From Rhodococcus jostii RHA1 (lineage in GTDB: Bacteria > Actinomycetota > Actinomycetes > Mycobacteriales > Mycobacteriaceae): a stretch of DNA of 64,000 nt. How positions within the stretch are numbered: the first letter of the stretch is position 1; the number at the start of each line of letters is the position of its first letter. A program made the translations under genes and the position numbers. The stretch covers positions 3,286,001 to 3,350,000 of the forward strand of contig NC_008268.1 of assembly GCF_000014565.1 (NCBI RefSeq). The letters are read 5' to 3'. Below, piece after piece: positions 1-7,988 of the stretch. The notes under the pieces are model-generated. The model did no database searches and was not told the DNA's origin. It saw only the letters and a program-made list of their open reading frames with translations.

Positions 1-1
1 G

Positions 2-496
2 ATCTCCGGCGGTAGCTACGAAAGCCCGGCGATGTCCGGGCGCCCGGTGGACGGGCGCACCGCGGCCCGGGAAGCCTACTTCCTGGAACTGGCGGCCGAA
101 CTGGCCCAGAACAGCCCCGTACCGCTCATGCTGACCGGGGGAATCACCCGCCGCGAGACCGCGGAGCACGTACTCGCCAACAACGTCGCACTCGTCGGCA
201 TCGGCACCGCCCTCGCCGTCACCCCCGATCTGCCGGCGCGCTGGCGCGCGGGAACCGACGCCACGGCGTCGCTCAAGCCGGTCACGTGGAAGGACAAGCC
301 GCTGGCGTCCCTCGCCGGCATGGGCATGGTGCGCTATCAGCTGCGCCGGTTGGCCCGCGGGAAGCAGCCCGCGGTCGGCGTCGGCCCGGCCCGCGCTCTC
401 GTCGCCGATCAGCTGGTCAAACGCCGCGCGCTCCGGCAGTACTCGAAGTGGCTCGCTTCCCAGCCGCGCAGCGAGACCGGCGCCTCCCGCGTGTGA
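2..496 (+). CDS. NADH:flavin oxidoreductase (Old Yellow Enzyme family), 3' part
   Basis: The reading frame is open from the left edge, so the start lies outside the window. The first visible residues, ISGGSYESPAM, match the FMN-barrel region of Old Yellow Enzyme-like flavoproteins. A later stretch, MLTGGITRRETAEHVLANN followed by VALVGIGTALA, matches the conserved phosphate-binding end of that TIM barrel. These enzymes use NAD(P)H to reduce activated alkenes or similar substrates in the cytoplasm; the substrate cannot be inferred. The C-terminal tail after about residue 100 is basic and not diagnostic. A sigma-70-like promoter for the next gene begins about 80 bp after the stop. Confidence 0.85.
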   Translation: MSGGSYESPAMSGRPVDGRTAAREAYFLELAAELAQNSPVPLMLTGGITRRETAEHVLANNVALVGIGTALAVTPDLPARWRAGTDATASLKPVTWKDKPLASLAGMGMVRYQLRRLARGKQPAVGVGPARALVADQLVKRRALRQYSKWLASQPRSETGASRV

Positions 497-577
497 TCCC
501 GCGCTTACCTCTCCATCCAGCGCGGCGAACCTTCCACTACTCCGCGCCCTGCCCCTCGCGGCAAAGGCATCCACCTG

Positions 578-606
578 TTGACGCGCGCACACCACCCGCA
601 TAATGT
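578..606 (+). promoter_or_regulatory. Sigma-70-type promoter for the DJ-1/PfpI gene
   Basis: TTGACG at 578-583 and TAATGT at 601-606 are separated by 17 bp, a good housekeeping promoter. The start codon follows at 690, with a GAGAGGA ribosome site at about 674-682. Confidence 0.55.
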
Positions 607-689
607 AAGCAGTGTGCACATTCGGCGGTGTGCCGAGACCGAAACCATCCCACGTGGCCCGTTGACGCCCCGTTCGAGAGGAACACATC

Positions 690-1415
690 ATGACGAAGGT
701 CCTATTCGTAGTAACCGCAGCCGACCGGTGGACCCTCAACGACGGCACCGTGCATCCCTCGGGGTACTGGGCCGAGGAGCTCGCGGTGCCCCACCGCATC
801 TTCACCGAAGCCGGATGGGACATCACCGTGGCCACCCCCGGCGGCAAGGCACCGACGCTCGATCAGCTCAGCCTCGGCATTTCCGGGGGAATGCCGTGGA
901 AACGCCGCGATGTGAAGAACTACCTCGACAGCATCGCCGACGTACTCTCCCACCCGGCGTCGCTGGATTCGGTGGATTCGGACGAATACGACCTGGTGTT
1001 CTACCCGGGCGGTCACGGCCCGATGGAGGATCTCGCCTACGACAAGACCTCCGGCGAATTGCTGTCCCACCGTCTGGCATCGGGTAAACCGCTGGCCCTG
1101 CTGTGCCACGCGCCGGCCGCGGTCCTGGCCGCAACCAACCCCGACGGCACCTCGGCCTTCGCCGGTTACCGAATGACCGGGCTGTCCAACCGCGAAGAAC
1201 TGCTGAACCGATTCGCCAAGAAGGCGCCGTGGCTGTTGGAGGACAAACTGAAAGAAGTTGGCGCCGAGTACTCCAAAGGACTGATCCCGCTGCGCCCACA
1301 TGTGGTCGTCGACCGCAACCTCTACACCGGTCAGAACCCGCAGTCCTCGGAGAAACTGGCCACCCAGCTCGTCGACGTTGTTGTCGGCGCCGCGAAAGGC
1401 TCCGCGACCGGGTAG
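690..1415 (+). CDS. DJ-1/PfpI family (type 1 glutamine amidotransferase-like) protein
   Basis: This 241-residue protein starts with a beta strand (TKVLFVVTAA). It carries the nucleophile elbow LLCHAP near residue 140, with the reactive Cys followed by His, and an acidic residue in YWAEEL near residue 30. That layout fits Hsp31-like DJ-1 superfamily members, which act as glyoxalases, deglycases or chaperones; the exact activity is not readable from sequence. The start is supported by a purine-rich site (GAGAGGA) about 8 nt upstream. The gene stands alone, with a 222-bp gap before the convergent MFS gene in which nothing clear is seen. Confidence 0.85.
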   Translation: MTKVLFVVTAADRWTLNDGTVHPSGYWAEELAVPHRIFTEAGWDITVATPGGKAPTLDQLSLGISGGMPWKRRDVKNYLDSIADVLSHPASLDSVDSDEYDLVFYPGGHGPMEDLAYDKTSGELLSHRLASGKPLALLCHAPAAVLAATNPDGTSAFAGYRMTGLSNREELLNRFAKKAPWLLEDKLKEVGAEYSKGLIPLRPHVVVDRNLYTGQNPQSSEKLATQLVDVVVGAAKGSATG

Positions 1416-1636
1416 GGCCGTCGTGCTCGCATCTCGGTGTCGGCCTGGTGCCGAGCATTTCCCGACTGCCGCGGAGCGATTGTGGGCACTGGCGTCATCG
1501 TGCATCCAGTCGCCGGTGTGTGCGCCGCCGATCTCGAGTACTGGGTTCTCCCCGTCACCACCAATGGGATCGGCTCGCCCGTGCACCGGCCGGGGGATCG
1601 GTGCGGCGCTGGTTGCAGCCGTCCCCGAGGCGTTCT

Positions 1637-2971
1637 TCACTCGTCGTCCATGGTTTCGCCCAGCGGCTCCTTGAGCGCAATCAGGCAGGCCGTGCTGAGG
1701 ACGGCGAGGGCAGAGAGGAACCCGGCGATGCCCGCCTTGCCGAAGGCGTCGACCAACCGGTCGGCGAGGAGCAGGGGCACGGCACCGCCGAGGATGCCGG
1801 CCAGGTTGTATGCCATGCCGGCACCGCTGTAGCGGTAGCGGGCATGGAACAGCTCGGGCAGGTAGGCGGCGGCCGGACCGTAGGGGATGCCGAGGGTGAT
1901 CATCAGCACCGCCATCGCGATGAAGAACGAGACCGCGTTGCCGGGCTGCATGACCGCGAAGGCGAGCGGTCCGGCGACGATGCCGAAGCAGGTGCCGGTG
2001 AGCAGGACTGCACGGCGCCCGAACCGGTCGGACAGGATCGCCGACGCGACGACGACAACGCACATGACAAGGGCAGCAAGGATATTGACCACGAGAATCG
2101 ACCGCTGAGGCAGACCGAGGACGCCGACCTCCGGCGCGGCGCTGGCATAGCCGGTGAGGAAGACGATCGAGATATAGAAACAGCCGAATGTCATCGACAG
2201 CATGCCACCGCCGAGCAGAATCTGCCGCCACTGATCGCGGATCGCGTCGAGGAACGGGAGCTTGAGCTGCTGCCGACCCTCCACGACCTTGGTGAACGAC
2301 GGCGTCTCGGCAATATTGAGTCGGACCCACAGGCCCACGCAGACGAGCACGGCACTGATCAGGAACGGAATCCGCCAACCCCACGCCGCAAACGCGGCAC
2401 CGCTCATGGTCAAGGAGGTCAGCAGGAAGGTCGCACTCGACAGCGCGACGCCGATCCCGGGGCCGAGCTGCGGGAACATGCTGTACTTCCCGCGCTCGCC
2501 GGAGTCGGCGTATTCCGACGTCAGCAGCGCCGCTCCCGCCCACTCGCCGCCGAGCGCAAGGCCCTGCAGAACGCGCAGAAACACGAGCATCAACGGCGCG
2601 GCAACTCCGATGGCGTCCGCAGTCGGGACCAGACCGATCGCGAAGGTCGAGCCGCCCATGACAACCAGGCTGGTGACCAGCGTGCGCTTGCGGCCCAGCC
2701 GATCTCCGTAGTGTCCGAACACGATCGCGCCCAGCGGGCGCACCACGAACGCAATTCCGAAGGTCGCGATCGCGGCCACGGTCGCCGCGCCCGGACCGAG
2801 CGAAGGAAAGAACAGCGGGCCGAACACGAGAGCCGCTGCGGTGCCATAGATCAGGAAGTCGTAGAACTCGATCGTCGTACCGACCAACGAGGCCGCAGCG
2901 ATGCGAGCCATCGGACGTCGGAGGGCGGAAGACTGCCCCGGGGCCGCGCCCCTGCTGGTTCTAGTCGTCAT
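1637..2971 (-). CDS. MFS transporter, metabolite:H+ symporter type
   Basis: The protein has about 12 hydrophobic segments. The sugar-porter/MHS signature FGHYGDRLGRKRTL lies between TM2 and TM3, and a second copy, SDRFGRR, lies between TM8 and TM9. N-terminal EFYDFLIYGTAAALVF is typical of the shikimate/proline/alpha-ketoglutarate symporter branch. I chose the ATG at 2971 because GTGAGG stands just upstream; the frame stays open 37 codons further without a better site. It is divergent from the PucR-type regulator at 3152, which suggests that regulator controls it. The substrate is unknown, probably a small organic acid or related metabolite. Confidence 0.88.
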   Translation of the reverse strand: MTTRTSRGAAPGQSSALRRPMARIAAASLVGTTIEFYDFLIYGTAAALVFGPLFFPSLGPGAATVAAIATFGIAFVVRPLGAIVFGHYGDRLGRKRTLVTSLVVMGGSTFAIGLVPTADAIGVAAPLMLVFLRVLQGLALGGEWAGAALLTSEYADSGERGKYSMFPQLGPGIGVALSSATFLLTSLTMSGAAFAAWGWRIPFLISAVLVCVGLWVRLNIAETPSFTKVVEGRQQLKLPFLDAIRDQWRQILLGGGMLSMTFGCFYISIVFLTGYASAAPEVGVLGLPQRSILVVNILAALVMCVVVVASAILSDRFGRRAVLLTGTCFGIVAGPLAFAVMQPGNAVSFFIAMAVLMITLGIPYGPAAAYLPELFHARYRYSGAGMAYNLAGILGGAVPLLLADRLVDAFGKAGIAGFLSALAVLSTACLIALKEPLGETMDDE

Positions 2972-3151
2972 GAATGCCTCACTGGTCGAGCCGCTGCCGC
3001 GGCGTTCGGTAGTCGGCGGGCTCGGTCGAGGGCTCCCGCCGTCCCTCAGAACAGAACTGTCCTCGGACGTGACCCCGGACACACGATGGGCCAGTCACAG
3101 GATCTTCGAGGAGGGCTTGTGGTCGAACCACACAAAGAGAGAGTGAGTGTC

Positions 3152-4417
3152 GTGAACGTGCCAGCAACCTCCCCAGCCGACCCGCGGGTCGTACGAATCG
3201 CCGAGCGGGTGCATGGCTCACTCCAGGAGATCGTGGAATCGTCCGTGCAGCGCACCTGGGACGAAGTGGGGGCATATTCCGCAAGTCCCGACGCGAGTCT
3301 GCGGGACGACCTTCACCGCCACATCGACGCGGTCTTTCGGGTGGTGCTCGACACCCTGCGCGAAGGCCGCGCCGCGAGGCCCGAGGACTTCCCGATGACC
3401 GCCTCGCAGGCCACGCGGCGGGTGCGACAGGGCGTCGGCCTCGCCGACTTCCTCCGTGCCTACCGACTCAACCAGGAGAATCTGTGGCACGGCATCGTCA
3501 CGGCCTGCGGCGGGGATCGGCAACTGCGCGACGCGGCGCTCGGTCAGGTCTCGCACGTGATGCAGGTAATCGAGGCCGGAGCCTCGGTCGCCGCCCAGAC
3601 CTACCTGAAGGCCCAGCAGCTGGACGTCGCCGACGGCGACCGGGCACGCCGCGACCTGCTCGAGGATCTGCTGGCCGGACGGGAGCCGGCGGCGGGGCCC
3701 CGACGGGACCTGCTTCGCGAAGTCGGCCTCGAGACCTCGACACGCCTGGTCGTAGCCTCTGCCGTGCCGGCGCAGGCGCTGGCCCCGGGCCAGAGCTTGC
3801 GCGAGGCGCTGATTACGCTGCACAGCGCCTTCGGAACCGGAAACCGTGGACTCACCGTCGTCCGCCAAGACGAGTTGATCGGTGTCTCGCCCGTCGTCGG
3901 CTCGGTCGACGCGCTCATCGATCGGCTCACTCGCGCGCACGCGCAGCTGAAGCGTGCCGGCCTGCGCTTGTGCCTCGGTGTCTCGACCGAGCACACCGGC
4001 CACGGCTCGGTGTCCGAGGCATACGCCGAAGCGGGTGTCGCCCGCGACGGATTGGCCCGCGAGCCCGGGATCCGGGCCATGCCGCGGCTGTCGACCTTCG
4101 ACTACCTGGTAAGCCGACCCGACCCGACAGTGCACCGCCTGATCCGCCCCAAGCTACGGACGTTCGTCGAGGACGACCTACGTCGTGGCGGTGTTCTGAT
4201 CGCGACACTGCTCGCCTACATCGACGCGGACCTGAACGCAAAGATCGCGGCCGAACGCCTGCACACCCACGTGAACACCATGTACTACCGACTCGACCGT
4301 ATCGCCGCGCGCACCGGATATGACCTGCGGCGAATTGTCGACGTCCAGGAACTGCTGATCGCGGTCCGACTGCTAAGCGGCGCCGACGGTGGCCATGCGG
4401 GCTCAACCGTGGCCTGA
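3152..4417 (+). CDS. PucR/CdaR-type helix-turn-helix transcriptional regulator
   Basis: The protein is 421 residues long. The N-terminal half is helical and probably senses a ligand. A GGDEF-like CdaR middle region follows, and a C-terminal PucR helix-turn-helix of about 55 residues reads LLAYIDADLNAKIAAERLHT, then a YYRLDRIAARTG recognition segment. Regulators of this family usually control catabolic or transport genes nearby, and this one is divergent from the MFS gene. GTG 3152 is preceded by AGAGAG at suitable distance; GTG 3143 is an alternative 3 codons earlier. The upstream frame is open for a long way only because GC-rich DNA lacks stops. Confidence 0.85.
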   Translation: MNVPATSPADPRVVRIAERVHGSLQEIVESSVQRTWDEVGAYSASPDASLRDDLHRHIDAVFRVVLDTLREGRAARPEDFPMTASQATRRVRQGVGLADFLRAYRLNQENLWHGIVTACGGDRQLRDAALGQVSHVMQVIEAGASVAAQTYLKAQQLDVADGDRARRDLLEDLLAGREPAAGPRRDLLREVGLETSTRLVVASAVPAQALAPGQSLREALITLHSAFGTGNRGLTVVRQDELIGVSPVVGSVDALIDRLTRAHAQLKRAGLRLCLGVSTEHTGHGSVSEAYAEAGVARDGLAREPGIRAMPRLSTFDYLVSRPDPTVHRLIRPKLRTFVEDDLRRGGVLIATLLAYIDADLNAKIAAERLHTHVNTMYYRLDRIAARTGYDLRRIVDVQELLIAVRLLSGADGGHAGSTVA

Positions 4418-4462
4418 CGCCCAAGGTTACAGTGCGATCACACTGCCGACTCCGCTCTCAAG

Positions 4463-4583
4463 CTGTCGAGAATCGATCGTTTTCCGACACCCGTTCTGAC
4501 CCGCGGATTCGGCACGTCCAAAGCGTCGACAACCCGTGTCGAGAAACTATGTCGAAAAACCTTTGCGGGGGTATTGTCGACAC
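4463..4583 (+). promoter_or_regulatory. res-like recombination/operator region upstream of recombinase A
   Basis: About 120 bp packed with TGTCGA/TCGACA half-sites precede the recombinase start. They include TGTCGAGAATCGA then CGACA near 4463-4490, GTCGACAACCCGTGTCGAG near 4524-4543, TATGTCGAAAA near 4548, and TTGTCGACA just before the ATG. The same series, in the same order and spacing, precedes the paralogous recombinase at 62859. Serine resolvases normally act at, and autoregulate through, such multi-subsite res regions next to their own gene. The function is inferred. Confidence 0.6.
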
Positions 4584-5519
4584 ATGCTGATCGGCTACGC
4601 GCGGGTGTCCAGCGCAGACCAGAACCCCGACCACCAGGTCGATGCTCTGCGCCGCGCCGGGGTGGCGGCCGAGGACATTCACGTCGATCACGCGGGCGGG
4701 GCGAAAGCCTCGCGGCCGCAACTCGATCTGGCGCTGCAGCGGCTCCGTGCCGACGACGTCCTGGTGATCACCCGGCTGGACCGGCTCGGTCGGTCGATGC
4801 TGCACCTGATCACGCTCGGCGCCGACCTGCGCGAGCGCGGCATCGGTCTGAAGGTGCTCGAGCAGGGGATCGACACCGCCACTGCCGAGGGCCGCGCGAT
4901 GTTCGGCATGTTGTCGGTCCTGGCCGAGTTCCAGCGCGAGCTGATCGTGGCGAACACCCGCGACGGACTGGCCGCGGCCCGTGCCCGCGGCCGGAAGGGT
5001 GGCCGGCCGTCGAAACTGAGCTCGGATCAGATCGAACTGGCTCAACGCCTGTACGACGCAGGCGATCACACCGTCGCACAGATCGCCGGCATGCTGAAAG
5101 TGCCCCGTACCACGGTGTATGGGCATCTGAACAAACGTGTGGATATCGCACCGGTCATGCAGGACATCATCCTGGTCACCGATCCACCTGCACCCACGTC
5201 TCGCACGTGCCCGACCTGCGGGCATGAACCCACCTCTCGCGCCGAGGCCGCGCATCAACGTGCTGACCTCGCAGTGATGTGGCTCCACCCGGACCCCCAA
5301 AACCGCGGAACGCTGATCGGTCGACAGCACTGCCGTCATTGTGAACCCGGGCAGCCAGCATTCGACATCGCCTGCAGCGTCTGCGGCGACGGCCCCATCC
5401 TCGCCGGCAGACTCGCTGAGCTGGCCGAAAAGGGAGATCTGACCAGGCCGGTTCAGCGATGGCTCACCGCAGCCGGATGGACCGTCACGCCTGATCTTCT
5501 ATGCCCGGACCACGCGTGA
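4584..5519 (+). CDS. Serine recombinase (resolvase/invertase) with C-terminal Cys-rich domain, copy A
   Basis: The 311-residue protein begins MLIGYARVSSADQN, the resolvase N-terminus with catalytic Ser in RVS. RLDRLGRS follows near residue 70, then the long E helix and a Hin/resolvase helix-turn-helix (LPS-type arm, DHTVAQIAGMLKVPRTTVYGHL) near residues 150-190. About 120 further residues carry CPTC, HCRHC, CSVC and a final LLCP, which look like a zinc-ribbon extension absent from ordinary 185-residue resolvases. It is a close paralogue of the gene at 61924-62859. The stop overlaps the GTG start of the HNH-like gene, implying coupled translation. The ATG at 4584 matches the family start. Confidence 0.9.
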   Translation: MLIGYARVSSADQNPDHQVDALRRAGVAAEDIHVDHAGGAKASRPQLDLALQRLRADDVLVITRLDRLGRSMLHLITLGADLRERGIGLKVLEQGIDTATAEGRAMFGMLSVLAEFQRELIVANTRDGLAAARARGRKGGRPSKLSSDQIELAQRLYDAGDHTVAQIAGMLKVPRTTVYGHLNKRVDIAPVMQDIILVTDPPAPTSRTCPTCGHEPTSRAEAAHQRADLAVMWLHPDPQNRGTLIGRQHCRHCEPGQPAFDIACSVCGDGPILAGRLAELAEKGDLTRPVQRWLTAAGWTVTPDLLCPDHA

Positions 5520-5962
5520 GGCGGGAACGGAGCCGATGCGGCGGGGAATGGAATTCGACGCCTTTCGAATACCGCACCCCACCAGTCTTCTGGGTCTCGC
5601 GCGGCGGTCGGCAGAAGGTGGTGCGCCCGCACCGGTACGCGCTGGCGATCGAACTCGGCCGTCCACTGACCGACGACGAGGTCGCGTTGCACGAAGTGTG
5701 CGACAACCCGATCTGCGTGCGGGCGTCGTCGGAAGCGTTAGGTCGTCCGCACGTCGTGCTCGGCACGCAAGCACAGAATCTCGCCGGGATGGGTGCGAAG
5801 GGGCGCGGCGGCGGCCGCGGGCAGACCTGGCATTGGTACGGGCCCGACCGCGCCGCAAGGGCAGCGCGCTCGCGGGCATTGCGTGAAGCGGTGCGCGGCG
5901 GGTGGGACGACGAAGCCGTACAAGCGGCGTTCCTGCACACCGACACACCGACCTTGTTCTGA
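5516..5962 (+). CDS. HNH-endonuclease-like protein
   Basis: The 148-residue protein overlaps the recombinase stop by GTGA, so GTG 5516 is preferred over the ATG at 5501. The centre reads RPHRYALAIELGRPLTDDEV, then LHEVCDNPICVR and VLGTQAQNLAGM followed by a Gly-Arg-rich stretch. This follows the H..CDN..C...GT..N..DM pattern of phage and plasmid HNH nucleases. The usual second Cys/His pair is not clear, so nuclease activity is uncertain. Its position directly behind a recombinase suggests a mobile-element function. Confidence 0.6.
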   Translation: MRRERSRCGGEWNSTPFEYRTPPVFWVSRGGRQKVVRPHRYALAIELGRPLTDDEVALHEVCDNPICVRASSEALGRPHVVLGTQAQNLAGMGAKGRGGGRGQTWHWYGPDRAARAARSRALREAVRGGWDDEAVQAAFLHTDTPTLF

Positions 5963-6030
5963 AAGCAAAAGGATCGACAACACGATTCGCCCGGCCCGAC
6001 GGGAAACGTTAGGCCGATGGAGGAGAGAGC

Positions 6031-6228
6031 ATGAGCGAGAAGGCAACACCAGTGCACAGGTCGCATGTCGAAGCGACGTTGTATCACCTCACCAAGCACA
6101 GCTGGGAGGTGTCCGACGCGGACCTCGAGGCTGTCGTCGCGGGCGAACCCGTCACCCGAGGCCCGTCCAACGATGTGAGAGTTGATTTTGCGTTTCCGGA
6201 TCCGCACGCATTGAAGGACTTCCTCTAG
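6031..6228 (+). CDS. Small hypothetical protein (65 aa)
   Basis: A strong ribosome site (GGAGGAGAG) lies just before the ATG at 6031. The protein is acidic and soluble, with no membrane segment or known motif; it contains HLTKHSWEVSDADLEAVVAG and ends FPDPHALKDFL. Two hairpins follow the stop within 150 bp, so the transcript probably ends there. I do not recognise a family. Confidence 0.6.
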   Translation: MSEKATPVHRSHVEATLYHLTKHSWEVSDADLEAVVAGEPVTRGPSNDVRVDFAFPDPHALKDFL

Positions 6229-6274
6229 AACCGCCGGCCGCGCAACACGACGTGTGGTGCGCACGCAGACGCGC

Positions 6275-6309
6275 AGAGGGTGTTCGGGCTCGATGCCCGA
6301 ACACCCTCT
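6275..6309. terminator. 15-bp perfect hairpin
   Basis: The arms 6275-6289 and 6295-6309 are perfect complements around a 5-nt loop. No T tract follows on either strand, so it may be a U-less actinobacterial terminator between the + gene ending at 6228 and the - gene ending at 6372. The hairpin at 7726-7760 has the same 15-5-15 geometry. Confidence 0.55.
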
Positions 6310-6318
6310 ACGCTGACC

Positions 6319-6368
6319 GGGAGCGCATCCCCGGACGTAGCCTGTCCGGGGGGCGCGCTCCCTATTTT
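6319..6368 (+). terminator. Intrinsic terminator after the 65-aa gene
   Basis: GGGAGCGC pairs with GCGCTCCC and inner CCCGGAC pairs with GTCCGGG, followed directly by TATTTT on the + strand. It lies 4 bp beyond the end of the convergent DUF4192 gene. Confidence 0.6.
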
Positions 6369-6371
6369 GCG

Positions 6372-7361
6372 TCAGTCGAACTCGACACCGAGCTGCTGTG
6401 CGCTCTCGATCCCGCTGGCGGTGAGTCCGGCGATCGTGTCCGGGTGCACTGCGCGTTGCAATGCAATGTCGAGCAGGTCGAGCATCCGGGTTTCCGCCTC
6501 GGGTGCATCCTCGGCGCTCGCGCGGGCGGCATCGATTGCAATGCCCGCTTCCGGGCCGGTTCCGGCGATGTAGGCGAAGTACGCGGTGATGGTGAGGGTT
6601 TGCACGCGGGCGTGGCCGCGTACCTGGGTAGCGACAAGGATCATTGCCGCGTGTGCCTCGGCCGCGCCGTAGTGGGCGAGTCCGAGAAACGCGTCGCGCT
6701 GCATCGGTCCGCTCGCGGCGACCAGTCCGACGCGGGCGGCGAGATCGCCGCTGGGAATCTCACCGTTGCGGATGACGGCGGCGAGCTCGGTGATGGTCGC
6801 GCGCGCGAAGTCGTCGCCCTGTTCGGCGGCGGCCCGGGCGGCGATGCGGGGATCCGCTTCGGCGGCGAGACCGTAGCGGGCGGCGATCGCGGCGCGTGAG
6901 GTGGCTACGTTGCGGCCGTCGAACACAGCGGCCGCGTGGACGGCGGAGGTGGTCGGGTCCGGAACTGCGCCGCGCTCGAGGGTGTCGAGGTTGACCCACA
7001 TTGCGCCCTCGGTGAGTTCGGCGGTGTGCAACGACAGCATCGGGGCGACGCCCTCGGCCTCGAGACGGTCGCGCAGCGATGTCCTGTTGTCGAGGGCGGC
7101 GGCCGCGCCGGGTCCGCCCGCGATCACGGCGAGGATCACGCCGGTGGCGTTCTCGCGGGCGGCGATGCCGCACAACCGTTCGGCGGGAATCTCGGCGTCC
7201 TGGTCGGCGTCGTACCGGGACACGAGCACGAGGCGGGCTCCGGTCATGCCGTCGGCCTCGGACTCGCCGAGCAGAATCGCCACGATGGACTGCACCGGAG
7301 TGAATCCCAGTATCGCGGGAATCGCGGCGAGCACATCGGTGGCGGTGCGAAGGCGGATCAT
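6372..7361 (-). CDS. DUF4192 domain-containing protein
   Basis: The 329-residue soluble protein fits the DUF4192 family of actinobacteria. The N-terminus, RTATDVLAAIPAILGFTPVQ then SIVAILL, and the later VLILV/VSRYD-like strands are typical. The function of DUF4192 is unknown; it is common on actinobacterial plasmids and islands. The start has CAAGGAG about 8 nt upstream (reading AAGGAGCG then TTTT). A 600-bp non-coding stretch with strong secondary structure lies upstream. Confidence 0.8.
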   Translation of the reverse strand: MIRLRTATDVLAAIPAILGFTPVQSIVAILLGESEADGMTGARLVLVSRYDADQDAEIPAERLCGIAARENATGVILAVIAGGPGAAAALDNRTSLRDRLEAEGVAPMLSLHTAELTEGAMWVNLDTLERGAVPDPTTSAVHAAAVFDGRNVATSRAAIAARYGLAAEADPRIAARAAAEQGDDFARATITELAAVIRNGEIPSGDLAARVGLVAASGPMQRDAFLGLAHYGAAEAHAAMILVATQVRGHARVQTLTITAYFAYIAGTGPEAGIAIDAARASAEDAPEAETRMLDLLDIALQRAVHPDTIAGLTASGIESAQQLGVEFD

Positions 7362-7407
7362 AAAACGCTCCTTGGGAGAAGTAGGTGAGCCGGACCGGAG
7401 TCCCGCC

Positions 7408-7612
7408 CGTTCTTTTGCCGTTCTGGCAAGGAAAAATTTGGGCCGGTATGAGGGGACCGGAGTGCAACCCCTGGGCCGGAGAAGTTTTCGCGGGGAGCTT
7501 GCGAGTCGCGAAAAGTTGTCCGGAGCCGAAGGCCGGCGCTCGCGCCGCCAGGGGTTGCGCGCAGGTCACCGCCGGCCAAAATTGGTTGCCAGAAGGGAAA
7601 AAGAGAAGAACG
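7408..7612. repeat. Long imperfect inverted repeat (about 205 bp)
   Basis: Successive blocks of the left arm pair with the right arm in register: 7408-7414 with 7606-7612 (7 bp), 7421-7429 with 7586-7594 (9 bp), 7435-7446 with 7572-7583 (11 of 12), 7452-7458 with 7564-7570 (6 of 7), and 7464-7474 with 7548-7558 (11 bp). Inside, 7485-7492 pairs with 7507-7514. It could be a structured RNA, a cruciform, or an origin of replication or transfer. The role is unknown. Confidence 0.6.
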
Positions 7613-7725
7613 CTTTTGTGTGCGGAGCGCAGCGGAGCTCCGATCGGGGACACCGCAGGTGGCCTCCACTGACCGCCGGGGAGGTGCCACCCGGCGGCTA
7701 CGTACACATCCCGTCCCTGCACATG

Positions 7726-7760
7726 AGATGGCCCCGAACCGTGGCGGTTCGGGGCCATCT
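7726..7760. terminator. 15-bp perfect hairpin, U-less
   Basis: The arms 7726-7740 and 7746-7760 are perfectly complementary with loop GTGGC. There is no T tract. Its geometry is identical to the hairpin at 6275-6309. Confidence 0.5.
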
Positions 7761-7838
7761 GGCGCCGCGTCAGGCTGCGGCGGCCTCGCCCGCGTTGCTC
7801 ATGGTCTGGGTTTCGAGAGCGGGGCAAGAGACCTAGCA

Positions 7839-7882
7839 CTACCCGAAATTCGTTGTTTTCGGCGATTACTACCAGAACCCCC
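7839..7882 (-). repeat. Tn3-like terminal repeat, copy 1
   Basis: Read on the minus strand it begins GGGGGTTCTGG and ends near CGGGTAG. It matches the element at 15418-15462 at roughly four of five positions with a 2-nt gap. A GGGG outer end and a length near 40 bp fit Tn3-family inverted repeats. No transposase lies inside this copy. The assignment is inferred. Confidence 0.45.
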
Positions 7883-7988
7883 AGTGAGAGCACGACGGTG
7901 ACACCTCGGAGTCCGGATCAGGCAAAGGACAGGTTCGTGATGGCCGATCCGGTGCGTTGATCGCTATCTGATGTGATTGGGTTCAAAG

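Larger units (their letters stand above)
7362..7988. other. 627-bp non-coding stretch with structured repeats
   Basis: No convincing gene is seen. It holds the 205-bp imperfect inverted repeat at 7408-7612, a perfect 15-bp hairpin at 7726-7760, and a Tn3-like terminal repeat copy at 7839-7882. Open frames across it are antisense or compositional. Confidence 0.6.

Noticed and set aside
702..2543. Long minus-strand open frame opposite the DJ-1 and MFS genes
   Set aside because: It is a high-GC shadow: low-complexity Arg/Ala/Gly composition, no motif, and antisense to well-supported genes.
1103..3151. Upstream extension of the PucR reading frame
   Set aside because: The frame is open but crosses the antisense MFS gene; PucR family length and purine-rich start site fit GTG 3152.
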